From NCBI RefSeq assembly GCF_024808255.1, contig NZ_JANTYS010000002.1, positions 62,001-126,000 of the forward strand: a DNA stretch of 64,000 bases, written 5' to 3'. Positions 1 through 7,264 of the stretch are shown piece by piece. Both the position numbers and the translations under genes were made by a program. The stretch is from Mucilaginibacter dorajii (GTDB taxonomy: Bacteria > Bacteroidota > Bacteroidia > Sphingobacteriales > Sphingobacteriaceae). Under the pieces are notes generated by a model. That model saw only the letters and a program-made list of their open reading frames with translations. It searched no databases and was not told the origin of the DNA. Positions within the stretch are counted from its first letter, which is position 1. Each line of letters begins with the position of its first letter.

Positions 1-1943
1 TCGGCCCAATAATTTTCAATACTATGATCGGTCAGTGATACCCTGACAAATTCATTCACCTTGACACTGTCATCGATCAGGTGATCTTCGATCCATAACC
101 TGAATGCCCGGCGAATAGCGGGTTCATTGCCCAGCTGCGCAAACAAGGCCGAAGGGGTTGGATATTCTTCATATAACGCGTCAATATGATTGACTAAAGC
201 CCAGTCCTCCAATATATCATGAGCAGGCGCATACTTGCGATTTTCATTTTCCTGAATGATAAGTTCATCATTCTCTAAAAACACGATAGCCTCTTCGTCT
301 AAACCATCAACCTTGGAAAATAACTTCATTTCCTTTGCCCTGGTTATCGCTATTTTCATAAATGCGTCTTCCCGTTTAGCAGGCATTCCTTTGGCCCTGT
401 TAGTTACGTCTTTAACCAACTGGTTCCAAAGCATATTTTTAAACCCAATTATCGTAAGATCTGGCAAATTGCCCTGTTCTTTCGCCAAAGATTTTACGGC
501 AAAATCCAAATACTTAGGCGTTTGGATCAGCATTTTAATTTGGGGGTTGTTTAATAACCCTTTTAGTTGAGGAAATTGTACGGCGACAGCTAAGACTTCA
601 GCCTCACCAAGTAAAGGGATTTCCAATAACTGTAATGGCTGCTCCTTTAAATTGTATTTCAACAGTAACAAATCTACCGCATACCTGCGGGCTGTACAGA
701 CAATTTTCACTTCGGGAAATTGCCGCAATAAAATTAATAACTGCTTAAAAGCGTTATTTGGATCAATGTCTTCTAATAATTTCTCCAAACTATCAATCAG
801 GATGATTTTCTCTGGGATTAAAGCTAACCACCTGAACAAATCAACCAAGGGTTCACTAATCCCCTGGTTTGTTAATACATTGGCCAGGTGCGGCTCATTG
901 AACTGATCAGCTTTAAATGCAAAGATCGCAGCATCCGGAAATAACCCAGTTAAAACATCCTTCGTCAGCGCGGATTTACCTACGCCGGGTTTACCGGTAA
1001 TGATGGTTAAGGGCACCTCGTTAATTGCGGCAGCTAAAGTGTTGGCCAAATCGGTTCGGTTAAGATGTAAGTCATTGCCATCCGGTCCGATCGTGTTTTT
1101 TAACGGGTTCAGTAAAACTAAGCTGTCTTTATTTAACTTTTCTAGGGCTATATTTAGCGGATTAAATTTATTGTGACTGAAATTTTTATAAAACTCCTCG
1201 TTACGTACACTTTCGGAAGTCACGTTACCGCCGTTCGGGTTTAAATGACTTATAAATACCAATAGGCTATTCCAAATATCCCTCTCTGAAGCATTAGCAT
1301 CAGGAGCCTTACTCAACTTGATCAAATTGAGCAGGTGGGTCTCGTCAACACTGCCCTCATTCAAAAGATCATACCCTAAAACATCCAGACATTTTAGAAA
1401 TTGCCAAATTTCCTCCGTATCCGTAGTTTGACCATTGTTGATCTCTGTAATTATATTCTGAAATAGCTGGAGCCTTTCCTTCTTTTCTTTGATGCGGTTA
1501 ACTTCATTCACGAAGTCGGTCGCAGAGGTATGGTTTTTGGCATAGTTTAATATCCCCTTGATATGATTTTTTTCAAGATTGTTTAAACGGCTTTTTACAA
1601 TGACCAAACGATCCTGTTCTTTGTTGAATTGCGTATTATTAAAGTCATTCCAAAAAGCAGTGATTACCTCCTTAAATATCGTGTCTTTACCTGAAAATGT
1701 CAGGTTGTGCTTAATTTGGACGAGTAACCGATGTGTTCCTAAATCTGATTTTGCCGTCACTTCAAGATCGTCGGTATCCCAACCTTTCCTAGTGGTTTGA
1801 AGCGCAATTTCAACCACTTCGTTTGTCGGCAAACAAGGTGCATTTCCTTTGACAACCAATGTCGCTAAAAAAGCCGCCTGGACATACTGCTCAAAATTTG
1901 TACCGCCGCCACCTTTTTGAAAAACTGTTCCTTTATCCGCCAT
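1..1943 (-). CDS. Nuclease-STAND/AAA ATPase, probable anti-phage protein (partial, C-terminus outside window)
   Basis: The frame is open from the ATG at 1941-1943 to the window edge, giving about 647 N-terminal residues. Residues 1-130 resemble the DUF4297/Cap4-type dsDNA nuclease domain: GGTNFEQYV near residue 14, TDDLEV at 57-62 and VQIKH at 75-79 fit a PD-(D/E)xK core (E18, D59, Q76-x-K78). Walker A GKPGVGKS lies at 317-324 and a Walker B-like IILIDSLEK around D384, giving a nuclease-then-P-loop order as in Avs/STAND sensors. A C-terminal sensor region would be off the window. It is divergent from the retron operon. Nuclease plus ATPase is seen; the defence role is inferred from domain order and neighbours. 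Confidence 0.75.
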   Translation of the reverse strand, partial: MADKGTVFQKGGGGTNFEQYVQAAFLATLVVKGNAPCLPTNEVVEIALQTTRKGWDTDDLEVTAKSDLGTHRLLVQIKHNLTFSGKDTIFKEVITAFWNDFNNTQFNKEQDRLVIVKSRLNNLEKNHIKGILNYAKNHTSATDFVNEVNRIKEKKERLQLFQNIITEINNGQTTDTEEIWQFLKCLDVLGYDLLNEGSVDETHLLNLIKLSKAPDANASERDIWNSLLVFISHLNPNGGNVTSESVRNEEFYKNFSHNKFNPLNIALEKLNKDSLVLLNPLKNTIGPDGNDLHLNRTDLANTLAAAINEVPLTIITGKPGVGKSALTKDVLTGLFPDAAIFAFKADQFNEPHLANVLTNQGISEPLVDLFRWLALIPEKIILIDSLEKLLEDIDPNNAFKQLLILLRQFPEVKIVCTARRYAVDLLLLKYNLKEQPLQLLEIPLLGEAEVLAVAVQFPQLKGLLNNPQIKMLIQTPKYLDFAVKSLAKEQGNLPDLTIIGFKNMLWNQLVKDVTNRAKGMPAKREDAFMKIAITRAKEMKLFSKVDGLDEEAIVFLENDELIIQENENRKYAPAHDILEDWALVNHIDALYEEYPTPSALFAQLGNEPAIRRAFRLWIEDHLIDDSVKVNEFVRVSLTDHSIENYWA

Positions 1944-2141
1944 ACATAAGGTTAAGTCGAAAAGCTAAGTAAATTTATCTTGCAATTTACTATTTATTGA
2001 TTAAGCATAAATCTCTGATTGCTTTTAACAAAAAAACTAGCTTTCCGTGTTTCGGGAAGACAACTTGTTATTAAAGGTGTTTTTTTGTTATACAAACGTG
2101 ATTAAATTATTATTTTTATTGATTAATTCCTTATCAAAATT

Positions 2142-2279
2142 ATGACGTCCAAAATAGTCGAACACTTAATTATACTCCATAGTTATATAATCAACACTTT
2201 AGATAAATCAGTTGACGAGATAAATTCTGAGGCAAATAGTTCAGCGACAATTTATTTTCATAACGGTAAACTTCAATGA
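2142..2279 (+). CDS. 45-aa ORF at the head of the retron operon
   Basis: A short ORF (starts MTSKIVEHLI, ends NGKLQ) whose TGA overlaps the ATG of the next gene as ATGA, the usual mark of translational coupling. It is predicted mostly helical and acidic, with no membrane segment and no family I recognise. It may be a small component or a leader peptide of the retron operon. An AT-rich stretch of about 200 bp separates it from the divergent ATPase gene and should hold both promoters. Confidence 0.5.
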   Translation: MTSKIVEHLIILHSYIINTLDKSVDEINSEANSSATIYFHNGKLQ

Positions 2280-3121
2280 GCGACTTCACTGTTATAAATT
2301 GGCTGCGCCTTAGAGAATTGTTTAAATCTAAAGAATGGGATAAAAACGACAATGAAAGTGAGATTTTTAAACGTTATAGCTATCTTCTGAATAATTTAAC
2401 GGAAATCGAACAGGACTTGATACTAGATCTTTCGGAAAGATACCTTTGGGTAAATTATTCGAAATATTTGGGTTTGTTGGAAGAACTATTTAGGCTGCTA
2501 AGTGCAGTTGAAAATTTAGCTGATTGTAAAAGAGTTTATTTTTTTCCTGTAATTAAACCTGAAGACGAAGATGAAACCAAAAGTGGGAATGTTTTATTAT
2601 ACATGGTCAAAACAGTAAAATCTTTTCTGCCTTCACCATTAGATAAGATAGAATTTAAAATTATTGAACAATTCGATAAAATTACCGACTCCGCATTCCG
2701 ACTTGAGGAAAACGAATTGCTTGTTTTGATTGATGATTTTATCGGTTCGGGAACTACAATAAGCAGCACGTTTTCCGAAATTGATAAAAATGAATTTATT
2801 CCCGCTGCACAAATTAAAGTCATGGCTATCACGATCATGCGCGAAGCTGTAAACTTGTTGGACGAAAAGAATATTGCTCATTACCAAAAGTATATCGAGA
2901 CGAAGGGTATTTCAGATTATTATGGAGATGAAGTAGAGAAAAAAATGGCGATCATTAAAAAGATTGAAACCATGACAAAAGCCGGCGGCAAATTTAAGCT
3001 TGGCTATAAAAAGTCAGAAGCGCTGGTTACAATGGCCCGTACACCTAACAATACTTTTTCAATATTTTGGTCTAATCATATCAAAAATGATAAAGAATAT
3101 ACTGCACCGTTTCTTCGATAA
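2276..3121 (+). CDS. Phosphoribosyltransferase-like retron accessory/effector protein
   Basis: This 281-aa protein carries LIDDFIGSGTT at residues 151-161, which matches the PRPP-binding loop of type I phosphoribosyltransferases (two acidic residues, then the G-S-G-T-T turn). The N-terminal 80 residues are helical. PRTase-like genes next to a small winged-helix gene and a retron RT are known from one class of retrons (type III in the published classification, from memory), where they are candidate effectors. Here it lies between the 45-aa ORF and the winged-helix gene (3-nt gap). Base composition is AT-rich like the rest of the retron. The substrate is unknown; PRTase fold confidence is high, toxin role inferred. 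Confidence 0.78.
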   Translation: MSDFTVINWLRLRELFKSKEWDKNDNESEIFKRYSYLLNNLTEIEQDLILDLSERYLWVNYSKYLGLLEELFRLLSAVENLADCKRVYFFPVIKPEDEDETKSGNVLLYMVKTVKSFLPSPLDKIEFKIIEQFDKITDSAFRLEENELLVLIDDFIGSGTTISSTFSEIDKNEFIPAAQIKVMAITIMREAVNLLDEKNIAHYQKYIETKGISDYYGDEVEKKMAIIKKIETMTKAGGKFKLGYKKSEALVTMARTPNNTFSIFWSNHIKNDKEYTAPFLR

Positions 3122-3124
3122 TTT

Positions 3125-3436
3125 ATGACAGAAAAATATTTACATATTCTGCTTTCAAACGTAGAGACTAACGGAACTATAAATAGTCTAATTGATAGCG
3201 GCCTGGGATTTAAGGAAATCGCCGATCTCACTGAAGAAGCTTTAAAGGAGAACTTTATTATCTACTCGAACGGAGCAGTATCATTATCTGAAGCAGGGCG
3301 CCAAGCGCTTAATGGATTACGCAAAAAGATGAAAAGTACAGACAAAGACAAGTGGATTAGTAAAGAAGAAAAATCAAAAATTACGAAAATCACAACAGAT
3401 TTCATATTTTTACCTGATCAAGATGATATACCATAA
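3125..3436 (+). CDS. Small winged-helix-like retron protein
   Basis: A 103-aa protein starting 3 nt after the PRTase gene. Residues 1-70 read as a winged helix: helices around HILLSNVE, INSLIDSGL and EIADLTEEALK, then a beta-wing-like FIIYSNGAVSLSEAGRQAL with the T/S-E-A-G-R-x-A-L ending typical of MarR/PadR-type wings. A lysine-rich tail follows. In PRTase retrons a small HTH-like protein is the usual partner between the PRTase and the ncRNA. It could bind the msDNA or control the operon; that is inference. Confidence 0.65.
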   Translation: MTEKYLHILLSNVETNGTINSLIDSGLGFKEIADLTEEALKENFIIYSNGAVSLSEAGRQALNGLRKKMKSTDKDKWISKEEKSKITKITTDFIFLPDQDDIP

Positions 3437-3610
3437 TTTGGAAAGGACATTACTGGTGAATCCAGTGCGGGGCGGTGAGTCACTGCCCTGTAATGCGAAC
3501 CCTTTTTCAAGCTTATCTGTTAAAGTTCGCTCCGCTGAGCTACGCAAACTTTAACAGATTTCAATATTACCTGGAAGCACTGATGTGCTTCCAGGCAAAT
3601 ACTGCCACTT
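3437..3610 (+). ncRNA. Retron msr-msd non-coding RNA (candidate)
   Basis: This 174-nt gap directly upstream of the RT is dense in hairpins. CATTAC 3448-3453 pairs with GTAATG 3490-3495 and closes a junction holding hairpin 1 (ACTGG 3452-3456 with CCAGT 3462-3466, two bases shared with the closing stem) and hairpin 2 (GGGCGGT 3470-3476 with ACTGCCC 3482-3488). A long 13-bp stem ATCTGTTAAAGTT 3515-3527 / 3547-3559 has an inner GCTC/GAGC stem and looks like the msd. An 11-bp stem CCTGGAAGCAC 3570-3580 / 3585-3595 with a TGAT loop follows. The a1/a2 pairing and branching G were not identified. Confidence 0.72.
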
Positions 3611-4639
3611 ATGGATTTTCAACATTACCAAAAGAAATTTACTGAAAAAGCGCTTCAAGCAGGATATTCAGCTGATAAAATATCCAAATGCCTTGCTTAC
3701 GCTGAAAAATTATTTGACAGCGGAGTTCCAGTCATCTATAATATGGAACATCTATCTGGTTTAGTAGGTTATAACACCACCTATATCTCAAGAGCAATAG
3801 ATCATACTGAATATTTCTACAAGACCTTTGATGTACCCAAGCGGAATGGAGATAAAAGGAAAATTTCAGAACCCTTGCCTAGTCTTAAAGAAATCCAATA
3901 TTGGATTTTGCATGAAATTTTATACAAAGTAGAACCGAGTGTTTATGCCAAGGCCTATGTTCCACTTTCATCTTTAAAACAAAATCTAATATTTCACAGG
4001 AATCAACCCACAGTATTAACGCTTGATATCAAGGATTTTTTCACATCGATTAACCGTGTAAAAATAGGTAATGTATTTAAAACCCTAGGTTACTCTCTGG
4101 TTATGGCCAATCTGTTATCTAAACTTTGTTCTCTAGAAGACTCGTTACCGCAGGGTGCTCCAACCAGCCCTTATTTGTCGAATTTAATATTGAAGGACTT
4201 TGATGACGAAATCGCATTGTTTTGCTTACCTCAAAAAATCAGATACACAAGATATGCCGATGACTTAGCTTTTTCTGGCACGTTCAACAAAAACGAAATT
4301 ATTACCAAAGTTGAACAGCTACTCAAGAAAACGGGATTAGTATTAAATCAAGAGAAAACCAAATTAATGGCTAAAGGTGACCGACAGATAGTTACAGGAA
4401 TTGTTGTTAATGAAAAATTGCAGGCACGAAAAGAATTGCGTCTGGAGATAAGACAACAAATGTATTTTATTAAAAAATTCGGTATGGCTTCACATATTGA
4501 AAAAATTAAAAATGAAAAAGCCAATTATTTCCACCATCTATTGGGTCAAATAAACTTCATAATATATCTGAATCAAGATGACAAAGAATTTATTGAATAC
4601 CGGCAATATCTGAACGATTTAAACAGGCAAAAAGCGTAA
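3611..4639 (+). CDS. Retron reverse transcriptase
   Basis: A 342-aa stand-alone RT that would copy the adjacent ncRNA into msDNA. RT motifs in order: first catalytic Asp in TLDIKDFF (D139), QGAPTSPYLSN (about 181-191), YADD at 215-218, and the retron-typical VTG at 261-263 followed by a basic helix. Length is normal for retron RTs. There is no maturase, endonuclease or C-terminal fusion. It starts straight after the structured RNA and shares strand and AT-rich composition with the PRTase and winged-helix genes. It is distinct from the group II intron RT at 21.9-23.1 kb, which belongs to another RT class. Confidence 0.9.
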   Translation: MDFQHYQKKFTEKALQAGYSADKISKCLAYAEKLFDSGVPVIYNMEHLSGLVGYNTTYISRAIDHTEYFYKTFDVPKRNGDKRKISEPLPSLKEIQYWILHEILYKVEPSVYAKAYVPLSSLKQNLIFHRNQPTVLTLDIKDFFTSINRVKIGNVFKTLGYSLVMANLLSKLCSLEDSLPQGAPTSPYLSNLILKDFDDEIALFCLPQKIRYTRYADDLAFSGTFNKNEIITKVEQLLKKTGLVLNQEKTKLMAKGDRQIVTGIVVNEKLQARKELRLEIRQQMYFIKKFGMASHIEKIKNEKANYFHHLLGQINFIIYLNQDDKEFIEYRQYLNDLNRQKA

Positions 4640-4716
4640 TAGGACGGCTATTATGAGTTTTTTTGATAAACAGACAGTTTCTAATAGCAATTAAATTCCC
4701 GTTGATTTACTTCTTT

Positions 4717-5475
4717 ATGGACTGTATTATTTGTAATAAGCCTGTTATAAAAAATTCTCTGGAACATATTGTACCAGAAGGATTGGGGAATAAATCTTAT
4801 ACTTTAGATCTTGGCGCTATATGTGGTGTTTGCAACAATTCCTTTTCCAATTTTGAAGCGAAAGCCTTATCAAATGGCATATTGGCAATGTCTAGGCCGA
4901 TGGCTGGTATTCAGACAAAAAAAGGAAAACCGGCAAAAGGAACATCACATGGTTTAAGTTTTGAAGGGAACAAGAATTACACTGCGAATCAGGTAACAGT
5001 TTTTGGCTTAACCGAAGACAATGTCCTTGAAATAAAAGAAGATGGTTCGTACGTCGTTAACGTTCCGGATTTTGAGAAGAATGAAGTACCTGTGTCCAAG
5101 CTTTTACTTAAAATAAGCATAGAGGCCTTGTATCAATCACAACGGGCGTTATACCGAAAAACCGATTTGCAAGAAGTCCGCACCTATCTGGACAAGAAAA
5201 GTAATGTGGACTGGCCATTTGTCACGACCAAATTAAGACCCTCAGATTTCAAGTCGGTACCCCGTTTTCAGGACAAACTTTATCTAAAGAAAATCAACTG
5301 TGAAATCCTTTATAAGATCATCAATCCCCAGATTTTTTTAATCAATTTCAGATACAAGTTCTTGTCTTATTTGATCAATATCGCCAGCCGCGATATGAGT
5401 TGGATCGGACCTTATCAGGAATTGGATAACACCTTGGGGATACAACTACTTAAAAAAAAACACACGGGTGCCTAA
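4717..5475 (+). CDS. HNH endonuclease-like protein next to the retron
   Basis: The 252-aa reading begins at MDCIICNKP; an in-frame extension to 4663 adds a hydrophobic stretch and is less likely. Seen motifs: CIIC, then LEHIVPEGLGN, then CGVCN. This is the CxxC..EH..CxxCN zinc/HNH pattern, with His as the candidate catalytic residue. The remainder is a mixed alpha/beta region I do not recognise. It lies 77 nt after the RT on the same strand and may be an additional retron effector or a separate defence gene. A second protein with the same signature is at 59,897-60,919 on the chromosome. Confidence 0.65.
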   Translation: MDCIICNKPVIKNSLEHIVPEGLGNKSYTLDLGAICGVCNNSFSNFEAKALSNGILAMSRPMAGIQTKKGKPAKGTSHGLSFEGNKNYTANQVTVFGLTEDNVLEIKEDGSYVVNVPDFEKNEVPVSKLLLKISIEALYQSQRALYRKTDLQEVRTYLDKKSNVDWPFVTTKLRPSDFKSVPRFQDKLYLKKINCEILYKIINPQIFLINFRYKFLSYLINIASRDMSWIGPYQELDNTLGIQLLKKKHTGA

Positions 5476-5537
5476 AATTGGTTGATGCATCAGATGCTTC
5501 TACTTTAACGCAATCCCATTTGCACACAACGCTAAAA

Positions 5538-6662
5538 TTATTCAAATACCTTATCGATTTCGTTCGTTAAATCATAGATGATCTTTTCCTGTTCGTGTAT
5601 AGATAACGCGTTCATGGGCCGCTCCGGTTTATTGATGGCTTGATAATCCTTAAGGGTACTCTTTGTAAAGCGACATAAACCGACGATTACCGGGAGTATA
5701 CGCGCGCCGCTTTCTTCCGCTTTTTTTAATAAAGGTGGAACTTCCTGCTCGCGTATAAACTTCGAGGCAAGGAAACTATTAGACACTAATAAAATTGCAA
5801 CATCTGCTTTAGCAATGGCTGACTCAATTTCCTTTTTCCAGAGGTCACCAGCATTTAAACGGGTATCATCCCATATCTCTAGTTCTAACCCCTCGTACGC
5901 CATTGTCTGTAATGCGGTATTGATTTTATTTAACCATTCTATATCCGCGTGGCAGTAACTTATAAACAAATGTTTTTTTCCTGAAATAATCCGGCTCGGA
6001 GTCGTGCTTTCCATCTTTTTTTTGGGTTTATCTTTCAGAGCTAACAAATTAAACTGCGCCAGGCAATTTCCTTTTTTGGCTTGCAATAATTTATAGTTTG
6101 GATCCAAATCATGATTGCTTAAGGGACTGAAACAATAGATCGACTTGAGGTCAGGCATCTTGGAGTGAAGTTCAGTTACCGGTAAATCACTCAGCGGATT
6201 ATTGTTAAGCCAAAGCAGCTTCATTTTGGAAAATTTTAATAATTGTACCGGAAATGTGGAAAAGGCGTTATTGGCAAGACTTAGCTCTTCCAGATCGGCC
6301 AACCGAGTGATGTCATTGGGTAGTTCCACCAACTGGTTGCCGGAAAGATTCAACACTTTGAGCTTGTCCAGTGCGCCGATCTGGTGCGGCATCTTTTTTA
6401 ACTTATTGTTTCGTAAGATTAAAACCTCCAGTTGCGGCAAATCGAAATTTCCGGCATAAAGCGTACTGATTTGGTTATTGCCTAAATCTAAGTTTTGTAA
6501 TCGCTTGAGCTGGCTTAGTTCCGGCGGGAGTATCTTGATCTGGTTATGGCTAAGGTTGAGCTTGCGCAAGTTTTTACAGCGTAAAATGGCTTCCGGAACT
6601 TCGGTAAGCCCTTGGTTAGAAAGATCAAGTTTGGAAGCAAAAGGCGATATATCAGTCATCAT
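5538..6662 (-). CDS. LRR-TIR protein (leucine-rich repeats plus C-terminal TIR domain)
   Basis: The 374-aa protein has about seven leucine-rich repeats at residues 10-170 (pattern LxxLxLxxNxLxxLP) and a TIR domain from about 230. TIR motifs: HLFISYCHAD at the start, LEIWDDTRLNAGDLW in the BB-loop region, and SNSFLASKFIREQE with the candidate catalytic glutamate near 305-307. TIR domains of this kind usually cleave NAD+ or make cyclic ADP-ribose signals; an LRR sensor on an effector fits abortive-infection immunity. It faces away from two homologous RNA elements and starts 34 bp from the first promoter-like box. The domains are clear; role and link to the RNAs are inferred. Confidence 0.85.
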   Translation of the reverse strand: MMTDISPFASKLDLSNQGLTEVPEAILRCKNLRKLNLSHNQIKILPPELSQLKRLQNLDLGNNQISTLYAGNFDLPQLEVLILRNNKLKKMPHQIGALDKLKVLNLSGNQLVELPNDITRLADLEELSLANNAFSTFPVQLLKFSKMKLLWLNNNPLSDLPVTELHSKMPDLKSIYCFSPLSNHDLDPNYKLLQAKKGNCLAQFNLLALKDKPKKKMESTTPSRIISGKKHLFISYCHADIEWLNKINTALQTMAYEGLELEIWDDTRLNAGDLWKKEIESAIAKADVAILLVSNSFLASKFIREQEVPPLLKKAEESGARILPVIVGLCRFTKSTLKDYQAINKPERPMNALSIHEQEKIIYDLTNEIDKVFE

Positions 6663-6695
6663 AAATTAAGCGAAAACGAATATACAGGATTTACG

Positions 6696-6703
6696 TAACT
6701 TTG
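6696..6703 (+). promoter_or_regulatory. Promoter -7 box of RNA element A
   Basis: TAACTTTG matches the Bacteroidota -7 consensus TAnnTTTG exactly. The first stem of element A starts 5 nt later, so transcription would begin at about 6,708. No clear -33 TTG was seen. Confidence 0.55.
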
Positions 6704-6979
6704 TGTTCCTTGCGGAGGACAGGGCGGAACGACCGGCGGACCCGTGTCTAACACACTTCGCTGGCCCGGACAAAATCAGCGAGGATGACTGGGCCCTTTG
6801 AACCCTGGTATTATAAAACGGGGCGAGATGCCCCGCGGAGGCGAAAGTTATTGCCTCACTGCCCGAAACAACTTGGAAAAGGGCTAGACCGGTTCCTGGC
6901 AGACTCAGCTCAGCTACGGCAACCTCACAAAAAATGTACGCCCGCTAACCCGAGTGATCTCAGTTAGCGGGTTTTTTTA
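6704..6979 (+). ncRNA. Structured RNA element A (unassigned, paralogue of element B)
   Basis: A non-coding stretch bounded by a promoter box and an intrinsic terminator. The 5' hairpin is stem CCTTG 6708-6712, loop CGGAGGA 6713-6719, stem CAGGG 6720-6724. Further motifs shared with element B are GACCGGCGG at 6731-6739, CGGTTCC at 6890-6896 and CTACGGCAACCTCACAA at 6914-6930, the last just before the terminator. The 5' stem differs in sequence between the two copies while the loop is identical, which argues for a selected RNA fold. It does not look like RNase P, tmRNA, SRP or 6S RNA to me. Confidence 0.6.
6941..6978 (+). terminator. Intrinsic terminator of RNA element A
   Basis: A perfect 9-bp stem CCCGCTAAC (6941-6949) / GTTAGCGGG (6963-6971) followed by seven T residues. 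Confidence 0.85.
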
Positions 6980-6992
6980 TCCGAAAATTTAG

Positions 6993-7000
6993 TAATTTAG
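6993..7000 (+). promoter_or_regulatory. Promoter -7-like box of RNA element B
   Basis: TAATTTAG, one mismatch to TAnnTTTG, lies 4 nt before the first stem of element B, nearly the same spacing as in element A. Confidence 0.42.
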
Positions 7001-7218
7001 GCTGCCCGCGGAGGACGGGCTTTAAGACTTGCGCTATTTGCGCTCTGGCTTATCAAACACAAAGGGGACCGGCGGGCCGAACAATTCCGATGCGTGACAA
7101 GGGACGTTGCCTTCGGGTTAAAATTGGGCGGTTCCAAAAGCCAACTTTGCTTCGCTACGGCACCCTCACAATAAAGATCTTCCTCCAAGCCGGTGATGAG
7201 CCACTTGGAGGTTTTTTG
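7001..7218 (+). ncRNA. Structured RNA element B (unassigned, paralogue of element A)
   Basis: The 5' hairpin is GCCCG 7004-7008, loop CGGAGGA 7009-7015, CGGGC 7016-7020: the same loop as element A on a different but complementary stem. Shared internal motifs are GACCGGCGGG 7067-7076, CGGTTCC 7129-7135 and CTACGGCACCCTCACAA 7155-7171, then a terminator. The spacing CGGTTCC to CTACGG is 26 nt here and 24 nt in A; the spacing to GACCGG is about 40 nt longer than in A. Its terminator sits just before a membrane-protein gene, so readthrough control is possible. Confidence 0.6.
7182..7217 (+). terminator. Intrinsic terminator of RNA element B, upstream of a CDS
   Basis: Stem CCTCCAAG (7182-7189) / CTTGGAGG (7204-7211) followed by six T residues. 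An in-frame ATG occurs only 5 nt after the T-run, so this could also act as an attenuator for the following gene. Confidence 0.82.
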
Positions 7219-7264
7219 ATTAATGTCAGATCGTGTCGTATATTGCTTAACACTTAGTAAGATT

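Noticed and set aside
3570-3595. Perfect hairpin read as a plain terminator before the RT
   Set aside because: No T-run follows, and it lies within the expected retron RNA.
6704-7218. RNase P RNA, tmRNA, SRP RNA or 6S RNA as identity of elements A and B
   Set aside because: None of the core motifs of these RNAs was found, and two adjacent copies in a defence cluster do not fit housekeeping RNAs.
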